From contig JAAMXP010003486.1 in assembly GCA_019693395.1 (NCBI GenBank), positions 1-14,145 of the forward strand: a stretch of 14,145 bases of DNA, read 5' to 3'. The notes beneath the pieces are model-generated. The model searched no databases and had not been told where the DNA came from. It worked only from the letters and a program-made list of their open reading frames with translations. The position numbers and the translations under genes were made by a program. Below, piece by piece: positions 1-7,710 of this stretch. Positions within the stretch are counted from its first letter, which is position 1. The number at the start of each line of letters is the position of its first letter. The DNA comes from Ettlia oleoabundans. Taxonomy: Eukaryota; Chlorophyta; Chlorophyceae; Chlamydomonadales.

Positions 1-44
1 ATTGTACCTCCCCGCCAGCGGGTATCCTGGCGCAGACTCTGTAA

Positions 45-365
45 CTTCCCTCAGTCAGTCAGTCTCATGACTTTAATAAAGCCTATCGTTCTATTAGTTC
101 CACCCTTCAATATAAAAGATCTAGGTTATCATTACAAGAAATTAAAAAAATTCACTCTAAAAGAAATCTTATTAGTAGCAATCAAAAAAGAAAAAAGAAA
201 GGACTCAACGAAAGTTGAGGAGATGTGTTAGTCTCAGCAAATTGGACATTTGGTTTTGATCAAGAACAAGCCAACGCAGAGGATTGTACACAATTTCTCT
301 TGTATTTAACAAGTTTAAAGAGATCAGATAGATTTTTAAAAACAATAAAAAAACAAATCAAGTAA
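45..365 (+). pseudogene. Coding-like frame interrupted by one TGA, in the AT-rich island
   Basis: One plus-strand frame stays open from after the TAA at 42-44 to the TAA at 363-365, about 106 codons, except for a single TGA at 216-218. Read past that TGA, the protein is basic and Lys-rich, with stretches such as SRLSLQEIKKIHSKRNL before the stop codon and ANWTFGFDQEQANAEDC after it, ending in KTIKKQIK. There is no ATG start, so this would be the 3' part of a gene. It could be a decaying organellar or element-derived copy, or come from a genome where TGA means Trp. The family is not recognised, and chance openness cannot be excluded in only about 300 bases. Confidence 0.25.
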
Positions 366-480
366 CTCAAAAAAAGTCTAAAAAAGTTTTAAAATTGAAA
401 ATGGTCAAAAAAATGGAAACAAAAAAAAATGGAACAACAAAATTTTATACAACTTTTTTTAGATTTTTGTATCCATGTGT
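70..480. other. AT-rich island of possible organellar or foreign origin
   Basis: This stretch is strongly AT-rich and full of A-runs on the plus strand, whereas both flanks and the rest of the window are GC-rich. The shift in composition is abrupt, near 70 on the left and near 480 on the right. The base use resembles organellar DNA of green algae. A plastid or mitochondrial insert in the nucleus is one explanation. A mobile-element remnant or a chimeric contig end are others. No known organellar gene is recognised. Confidence 0.5.
204..219 (+). other. Hairpin with GAAA tetraloop
   Basis: CTCAAC (204-209), GAAA (210-213) and GTTGAG (214-219) form a perfect 6-bp stem closed by a GNRA-type tetraloop. 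Such loops are common in structured RNAs such as rRNA and self-splicing introns. Here it overlaps the in-frame TGA of the coding-like frame. It is isolated, and no wider intron or rRNA core was seen, so a chance inverted repeat remains possible. Confidence 0.3.
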
Positions 481-642
481 CTGCCCAATCGACCTGCATT
501 AGCTTGCTATGCACAAGAAGTGAGGTTCAGGTTCCCGGAAGGCAGTCATCTTGCCTACCTTACCTCGCGTGACATCAGCTCTATAGGCTGCCTGTTCCCT
601 TCTCCACGCCTTGTTTAGCTGTCCCAACCTTGTTCCCTGCAG

Positions 643-2644
643 GCGCCTCTGAGAAGCACTTCCTCGCCCAGCAGGCGCTCGTCGTGGAGGCTGTGAGCAA
701 GGCGGCGGGCAGCAATGCCAGCAGCAGTTTCGTGGTGGAGATGCGCTGGGTGCCTGCCAGCTCAATGATTAAGCCTGATCCTGCACCCATGCCTGCTCCG
801 GGACCAGCATCAGCTTCAACACCTGCTCAAGCCGCGGCCTCCAATGACGGCGCCAGCAATAGCAGCGCTGTGCCAGCTGGCAGCCGCCGTCGGCTGCTGG
901 ACCAGGCTGCCGAGGGTGGGAAGGAGGCCACTGGCTTTGACCATGCAGGCTTCCTGGAGTTTGAAGAGGAGTCGCATGAGCAGTACAAGCCTGCTACCAG
1001 CGGTACAGAGGCTGGAACGGGAGCCAACAAGGACGCAAAGGCTGGTGGCACTGTGGCTGCTAAGGACACTGGTGATGAGGAGCCCTGGTATCTGCAGGTG
1101 GGCGGTGACTTAGACCTTGACGTGTGTGTAGAGGGTGTGTATCGTATGTTCTCTTGTTTCTTGTTTTTGGGCTGGTGATTTGGGTGTCGGGTGGGGTTGA
1201 GGGGGTCTGTGAACTCATGGAAAATATTTGGCAGAAGCCATGCTCATTTGAGCAGGTGGGCTTGTAAGGTTGGTTGGTTGGTTACCATGCTGGCTTGCTG
1301 TATGTTAGACGCTTCGAGTGCTTGGGCCTCCACATCACGTGAGCACGCTGGGTTGGTGGTCATGACTAGTTGGAAGGTTTGAGGCTGCCAGCGGCTTGCA
1401 TTGGCACAGCTTCTTCCGCTGGTAGCCCTGTTATGGGTGTTGCTAATAAAGGGCATGGAACCTAGACCAATGCTGCAGGTCACTGTTGTGTCCGCTGGTT
1501 CTGACCCCTTTCAAATGTACAACACCGCCCAAGCAGCCTTTTCCAAGTAAGCACGCAGCGGACAGTCGGGCAACCACATGTCGCTATGGCTGCCAGCGCC
1601 TCTGCTGCCACTTCTCTGCTGAGTTTGCCGCAGGGAGCCAGAGCTGCTCGGCGTTGATCAGGAAGGCAGCCAGGCATTTCGTTAGCCTCCCCCGCTAAGC
1701 GTGCACTTTCACTAAGTATGCCTGCCCCTTTCTTGCTGTCCATAATCTGCCCACCTTGCTTCAGGACGCCTGGCATTATGGACGTGTTGTCTGCTGTCGA
1801 CCTCAAAATGGTTGGCGGCCCCGACTTGGTGCCCTTCCGGGTGAGGCCTGCCGCAGGGAAGCCTTTTTGCCCTTTGGGAGACGACCGCCTGCCCGGATCA
1901 GCCACTCCCCTGGCATGGAGACGCCTGCAATGCCACTTTCTACCTTGCTCTTGCTGCCGCCGTGGTTACCAACCCCTGGCTCTTTTGCTGCCGCAAAGTA
2001 TGCAGGATGGAAAGGTAGCGCAGCTGCCACCCCCACCCTCGCCGCCACCCTCACCACCCCCGCCTTCGCCGCCACCTCCCAGCCCCCCACCGCCTTCCCC
2101 ACCTGTGGCGCCCGAGCCTGAAGCTGAACCTGATGTTGAGGAGGCTGATCCCAGCAGTACAAGCAGCACGACCAGCAGTACTGGCACCAGTGCCAACAGC
2201 ACCAGCGCCGAGATTGATGAGAGCGAGGGGGACAGCAGCAGCAGTGGCCTCCCCATGTGGGCAATCATTGCCATCGCAGCCGGTGGCGGCAGTCTCCTGC
2301 TGTTTGTGCTTGTGGTGCTGGCGGTCGTGCTTGTCCGCAGGAAGCGGCGGCGGTCAGCTGCAGCAACTGCCATGGGCACTTTCAATCCCGCTTACACCTC
2401 AGTGGACGAAAAGGTGGGTGCTGCTGCTTTGCGGTTATGTTGTGTGCACTGTATTTGTGCACTATATGCTTCAGCATGCTGCCGCTAGTTGAATGCACCT
2501 TCCACCTGTCTTTGTGCCCCTTCATAAAAGATGTTGGGCATGATGTGCTTTTCTGTGTGTGCTATGCAGGATGATGTGGATGCACCCACTCATACAGCAG
2601 TCAGTATGGTGGCTGATGCACATCAGCTTAAGACATTTGGATGA
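643..2644 (+). CDS. SPPPP-rich single-pass membrane protein, 5' partial
   Basis: Exons read as 643-1097, 1479-1546, 1765-1840, 2006-2413 and 2570-2644. All junctions are in phase and give about 359 visible residues. The first exon starts mid-codon after TTCCCTGCAG, so the start and any signal peptide lie upstream or are lost. Residues 1-150 are Ala/Ser/Gly-rich with an SRRRLLD motif often seen in algal surface proteins. Residues about 152-199 look like a small alpha/beta module. Next comes a SPPP/SPPPP run (about 205-232), a likely hydroxyproline-glycosylated stalk, then a Ser/Thr/acidic linker. A transmembrane helix (about 283-309) is followed by the stop-transfer RRKRRR and a short cytoplasmic tail of about 45 residues. 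I infer a type I wall-anchored or extracellular-matrix protein. No ligand or enzyme domain is recognised. Intron 1 (1098-1478) holds nothing else visible. Confidence 0.7.
2022..2102 (+). repeat. Pro-rich coding repeat (SPPP/SPPPP units)
   Basis: A degenerate C-rich tandem repeat inside exon 4 of the membrane protein gene encodes about five SPPP or SPPPP units. This is the contiguous-proline pattern that is hydroxylated and arabinosylated in extensins and in volvocine wall proteins. Repeats like this often vary in copy number between strains. Confidence 0.7.
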
Positions 2645-3143
2645 CATTGGATAGCAACAGCAGCTGTGCTGTGGGCACTGATGTTAACATTAGAGTCCTG
2701 ATATATATGGGATTGCCACCAGACCATATGTCTCCCTCAGTCGCTGACCTACACTCACACTCATGCTGGCAGCATGCATGCCGTACCCACCTGCTGGCCT
2801 CCCTGTTTTACGATGCTGAACTCTTGCCTTTGATGTGTGACTTGCCTGATCCTGACTCTTGCTGACGAAATGAACACAGCACCTTCTAGCGGATAACTCT
2901 ACTTGCCCATCCTGCCTGCATACCACACCATACCCCTTGCCCTGCAACTTGCTGTCCAGTCATTTTACGCTGTTGTTGCATGAATCACTGAGGCAGAGCT
3001 TAAGCTTGAACAAACAAAACCCTGGTGTCCCGCCAGTACAGTCCGCATAACAATATGGCGCATGTTGTAGAACCTTTTATATTGATGCTAATACTGTTGA
3101 ACTAGCTGAGTAGAAACCCCCATAAGTCGCAGGGGCGCATGCA

Positions 3144-3148
3144 TGTAA
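3144..3148 (+). terminator. Candidate TGTAA poly(A) signal of the membrane protein gene
   Basis: TGTAA is the usual polyadenylation signal of chlorophyte algae. This copy lies 500 bases past the stop at 2642-2644, a plausible 3' UTR length for these algae. A second copy at 3287-3291 is an alternative. A five-base motif is weak evidence on its own. Confidence 0.3.
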
Positions 3149-3166
3149 CCATGCACATATTGGACG

Positions 3167-3174
3167 TATAAGAG
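3167..3174 (+). promoter_or_regulatory. TATA-like element upstream of the F-BAR gene
   Basis: TATAAGAG lies about 270 bases before the proposed ATG at 3444, in an otherwise mixed sequence. It could set the transcription start with a 5' UTR of about 240 bases. It is a single short match, so the call is tentative. Confidence 0.2.
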
Positions 3175-3443
3175 CGTCAATGACTCAAATATTCCACACG
3201 GCCTCCGGTCTCGAAGCGCACATTGCTTTTTGCACCCCAGCTCACATCGATCTGCTACCACGATAGCGCGCAAGGAAGTCGGTGGTTGTAAAGTTGTGGC
3301 TACGGGCTGAGGAGGTGTTGACATCAACATCAGTCAAGGAACCCTGCTCTGCATGCTATGCCACGCCCGCTTAGCGTGCTGTGCGTTCATTCTCCCTACA
3401 ATATTAGTACGTCTTAAGCGACATTGGTTCAAGCAACGGCGGC

Positions 3444-6400
3444 ATGGGCGATCCCTTGCAAGGTGCTGTGTTTCGGAGGTGCCCAGCTATGGCGCCTGCA
3501 GGGCCATCAGGGCATCGGACCACTTGATCGGCGCATAACGCTGTTAACTTGTCGTGCTGTGCAGGCACGGGCCCGCATCCCCTCCAAGACACGCCGCCCC
3601 TTACGATTGCCGGCGTTGCACAGCGGCTGGGCAGCCTGCGTACTGTCTCTGACAATCCTGACAGTGGTAGTGACGCCTTAAGCCCGTTGGGAAGTGACTG
3701 TAGCGACGGGCCCAGCAGGTGCCGCCACCTCGCGCCCGCCTGCTGCTGGCTACTGTACTGGTGCTTGAAGCTATTGCACCAAGCGCTGCTTCCCTTTGAA
3801 TCATGAGCTCAGCATTCTGCCGGCCGGCGGTCTCAAAGCTTTCCATCATTCCTTTGGTCCAAGCGCAGGCTTGTCGCTGACCCAGACAGCCCCACCTCTC
3901 GCCTGCTTGAGCGGGCGGCGCAGCGCAGCCTGGCCAATAGCACCCACAACACCCCTGAGAAGTTTAGCTATGTCAAAGACATTGCGCGGAACCCAGAGAT
4001 AGCACGGGCGGCGCGTCGTGCGCTTTCTTCCTCTCCTGATGTTGGCAGTGGCACCTTGGCAAGCAGGGGAGCGGGCAGCGGCAGCGGGCTGCAGCCCCTG
4101 CAAAATGCGCCAGAGCTCGACAGCTTAACCGCGGTGATAGATAAGCTGGACAGGGATGCAGCGCAGGAGAGCCGCATCAACCAGCAGATGGCGGCGGTCA
4201 TGCTGGGCAGACTGCAGAGCGGGCGCAGCGCAGCAGAGCGCACGCTTGGGGTGCTGCAGGTGTGGTTCTGATCTTCTGATAATTTGCACAGCTAAGCTTA
4301 CTGAGATGTATGGTGGGGGTGCACGATATCCTGCAGTAAGATGCCAGCAATTCCCAGATAGATTCAAGATGTGCAGCCTTGGCCTGCGCCAACATGTACA
4401 GCCTTTGGCTTGCCGGCCTGCTTGACCTCACCCGGCCTTGCACCTCCCATGCAGGCGTGCGCCGCTGCTGAGAATGCTTATGCGCGCGCTTTGTCCTCAG
4501 TGGCGAAGCTGAGCCTGTGCAGTGAGGCGGACGGGCCCTCCCTGAGGAATGCATTGGAGCAGTTTTGCGACATGCCCATGTTGATGAGTGCATCACATAG
4601 TTCGGTGAGGGGATCCAACTGTGGGCCATATGGCTGGCTCAATTCGCCTTTGCTTGCATCTTACCTATGGGGCTTCGATTGATAGACAGAAAAGCTGCTT
4701 TGTTGCTGTTTGGCAAAGCTGGCTTTCACCTGCGTTGGCTTTGCTGGCTGCCTTCCTTTTCTTTTGCCTGCCTGCCTGACTGGTGGGTTGTGTGTCTTGG
4801 CTTTTGCTCTGTGCACGCCTGATTGCCCGCCAGACCGACGGTTAGGCCACACTGGGTCGCTATGCAGGTGTCGGAGCGTTTGCAAGAGGCGATCCGCGGT
4901 CTACAAGGCTTGGTTAATGACCTGCGCGCTGTGTGCGACGAGGTGGGGCTCGGCGCAGCACGTGCAAAGCGGGAGGTGGACGGCAGCAGGCAGGGGCTCA
5001 AGTCGGCACTCAGGTGGGTGTGGGGCGAGGATCAGCCAATTTACCGCTTGTGGGTGCTTGCTGAAGCAATTGTCTGTCAAGACACTTTAATGGCAAAGAT
5101 CCAGGCATGGGCCTTGCAGCAACTGGCTAATCATCTACACACATTGCCAACGTCAGCAGGACGAGCGTGGTAACCGTCCGGCATTTCCAAGCGTCCATTG
5201 GCCTGCACCTTGTGAGGCACTTGTCCTTGATGGCCTTGTTGGTTGTTTGCTGCAGGAACCACCAGGAGGCCTGCCAGTTGTTTCAGCAGGCAGAGGCACG
5301 GCGGCAGCGGGCAGCAGGGAGGGGACGGCGGGTGGACAACGACCCCTGGCTCTCAGGTGGGCGAGCATGCTCTACATATCTGCGAGGAACCTGGTTCGCT
5401 GCCTTACATGCCAATGGTATCTGTTTGCTGAGCTTCACAGGCTGGGCTTCTTCGCTGCAGACTGGTGTGACGCCAGCTGGTGTGATACTGTTCCCCCGCA
5501 ATCGCCATACCCCCCCACTTCCCACCCCCCACGCCCCCGGCCCTTGCATCATCACCGCTCGCGGCACGTGCGATGTGTCACGTCCTGTTCGCCCTGCAGA
5601 GGGGTGTCTGGTTGAGCAGCAAGTGCGGCTGCAGCAAGCGCAGCACACTGAGCGGCAGTATCTGGCCAAGGCATTTCAGGTGGGGCGAAGCAGGGCAGGG
5701 CCAGAGGGGCAAGGCATTGAGTGTGTGGTTTTTGTGCAGCCTTATGAGGTTCAGTGAGCCTTCAATCACATTTCTGCAGCTCTTATGCCCAATGTCCAAT
5801 GACTGTGGCGCAAGGTAGGCTGCACGGTCCTTTTCACAATGTCCTCTGCGCAAGACGCAGAGGGCAGCGACACTCATTCCCTGCTCCTGAACTGGCTGCA
5901 GAGAGTTGGAGAGCTGGAGCGGCGGCGCGCCAGCACAGTGCAGGAGACGCTAGGCACCTTTCTGCACATCTACCGCGGCGCTTTTGTGCCTATCCAGCAG
6001 ATCGCAGGTTGGATTGGCTGCACAGGGCTCTCTCGCTGTGTGTGCTGGCAGTTTTGGGAGCATCAGGTGGCTGTTGTTGCTTCACTCAAGCTGCCGGCAG
6101 GCCAGTGACCGCACGATGCCTTGCTTGACACACGTTGTTGCAGAGCAACCATGCAGTGGCGAAATTGGGGCTGGATGGCCACCTCACAATCGCAGGCATG
6201 CTCACCGCAGCGCAGCGGAAACAATATATATAGTACGAACTGTGCATTGGCCTCCCCACTGGTGTTTTGCAGGGCAGCTGCAGGACCTGCTGGAACAGGT
6301 TGATGCGGAGGGAGACCTGGAGGCATTCACAGAGACAGCAGCCAGCAGCGTGCACAGGTGAGGTGTAAACCCTAGTGCAGCAGGTTGGGTCTCGCTTGCG

Positions 6401-7442
6401 ATGCTTCATGGGCAGAAGCCTGACAAGGCCATGTCCACGGGTTTGTCGCACCCCTGCCCCAACCAACTCATCCTTCTTCCTGCAGTGCTGAGGCTTTATC
6501 GGCGCGGCAGAGGGAAGCTGTTGACCAGATATGCTCCGAGCTTTTAGGCAGCGCAGAAATTGTGCGGTGAGCAAGAATATCTCAGCTTACTGTGTGAAAC
6601 AGTTGCGCAATTGTGCAGAAGGCACCACAGTGGCGCAGCAGCATGGCAGTGTATGGGATTGAATTCTGCTGTTTGCTTATGTTCTGGCTGCAGGCAAGGC
6701 AGCATGGATCGCTGGGACAGCAGCGTGAGCAGGTGGCAGCAGGGGCACCTAGTACTGACCCAGGCAGGCTTCCTACACTGCTTTGCTCCCGACTCCGCAG
6801 TTGCCAGGGCAGCGTCCGTTACCAACGCTACTGGCAGCAACAGCGACAGAGGGGGCAGTGCAGGAGGAGGCAGTGCCAACGGCACGGCAGCTGGTAGCGG
6901 CGGTATGCCACGCGGCAGCAGTCCAGGGCAGTTGTCGTGGGGCGGAGCCAATTGCTGGAGCCCGCCAGTAGAGAGCCTCAACCTCGCACGCTGCTGCTTC
7001 GAGCAAGGTGGGCCGGGCTTCCGGTGTTACTCTTACAGGAAGGAACAGGAAGGAAAGAACTGATGTGATTGAACGCAAATAGAACCTTACTTCGTTCCAG
7101 CACAGCCAGGCTCTGTATTAAGTGTTTAACGCACACTGACCACCATTGCCAAGGGGCCACCCCTCCCGCTCGTGCTGCTCACCATGCACACAGCTGCTGG
7201 CAGGTGGCAAGATAGTGACATTCTATGTTGCTGTTGTGAACACATTTGACTCGTTGGTTTTCCCTTTTGGTGCAGGGGAGGCTCCCGTATTTCGGATCAT
7301 TGAGTCAATTGCTGGTGGGTTAGGCGGCTTTGCGCTGTTTAGCGGGCGGCAGCGCACCTTGACTCTCAAGGCAGGCAGCATAGAGGAGTGCATGGACTGG
7401 GCGGTTGCGGTCAAGGATGCCATTGCCACCTGCACAGTCTGA
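3444..7442 (+). CDS. F-BAR and PH domain protein
   Basis: Exons: 3444-3462, 3565-3718, 3869-4259, 4455-4604, 4868-5013, 5256-5356, 5600-5679, about 5863-6007 (left edge uncertain), 6273-6357, 6486-6566, 6694-7007 and 7276-7442, giving about 610 residues. The ATG sits in GGCATGG, and the short first exon joins in phase. Residues 1-115 are low-complexity Ser-rich. About 120-420 are long charged helices with an FCH-like NAYARALSSVAKL and a later LQRVGELERRRAST helix, typical of F-BAR dimers that bend membranes. About 452-608 is a PH domain: WQQGHLVLTQAGFLHCF is the early strands and EECMDWAVAVKDAI the C-terminal helix with its conserved Trp. A Gly/Ser-rich insert of roughly 45 residues splits the PH strands. 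No SH3 or ArfGAP domain follows. I infer a role in endocytosis or membrane traffic. BAR rather than F-BAR is possible. Confidence 0.75.
5740..5753 (+). other. Possible 14-base micro-exon in the F-BAR gene
   Basis: The exon ending at 5679 (phase 0) must reach the helix coding from about 5868. One route is a direct jump to GGC at 5863 after CAGAG. Another uses this micro-exon, bounded by TTTGTGCAG and a good GTGAGC donor, and joins C at 5868 in phase, encoding PYEVH. A third uses 5780-5814, with a very short following intron. All three keep the reading frame, so sequence alone does not decide. Confidence 0.25.
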
Positions 7443-7710
7443 TGGGCCCAAAGGATTGCCATGCCAGCAGCTGTGACGCAGCAGGCTGGCCAGCTCAGGC
7501 GAAGCCCTCCGCTCCCGACTTTTGCACCAAGTAAATGTTGCATGTACATCATGGGTTGCAATCCATGTGCTGTACACAAAGCTTATAACACCCAGTAACA
7601 ACACAACCAATAAAATATCCACAGCAGTAGCATTCGGGACAGACAGGGATGTACAGATCACATATGCGGCTTTGCTGCACCTTGGGGGAGACCTAGGTGC
7701 TGCCTGCCCC
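7443..7710. other. Convergent 3' region between F-BAR gene and allantoin synthase
   Basis: Only 268 bases separate the two stop codons, so the 3' UTRs of these convergent genes probably share or overlap this stretch. AATAAA is present on the plus strand at 7609-7614. No TGTAA was seen on the plus strand and no TTACA for the minus strand. Confidence 0.45.

Larger units (their letters stand above)
2645..3443. other. Intergenic spacer between membrane protein and F-BAR gene
   Basis: No credible coding exon was seen on either strand over about 800 bases; the open frames are short and resemble nothing known. It probably holds the 3' UTR of the left gene and the promoter of the right gene. TGTAA, the chlorophyte poly(A) signal, occurs at 3144-3148 and 3287-3291. 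A TATA-like TATAAGAG is at 3167-3174. Confidence 0.55.

Noticed and set aside
1966..2385. Gly-rich minus-strand frame opposite the SPPPP exon
   Set aside because: Mirror of the proline-rich repeat: poly-CCN reads as Gly-rich on the other strand. The plus strand has the membrane helix and matching splice phases.
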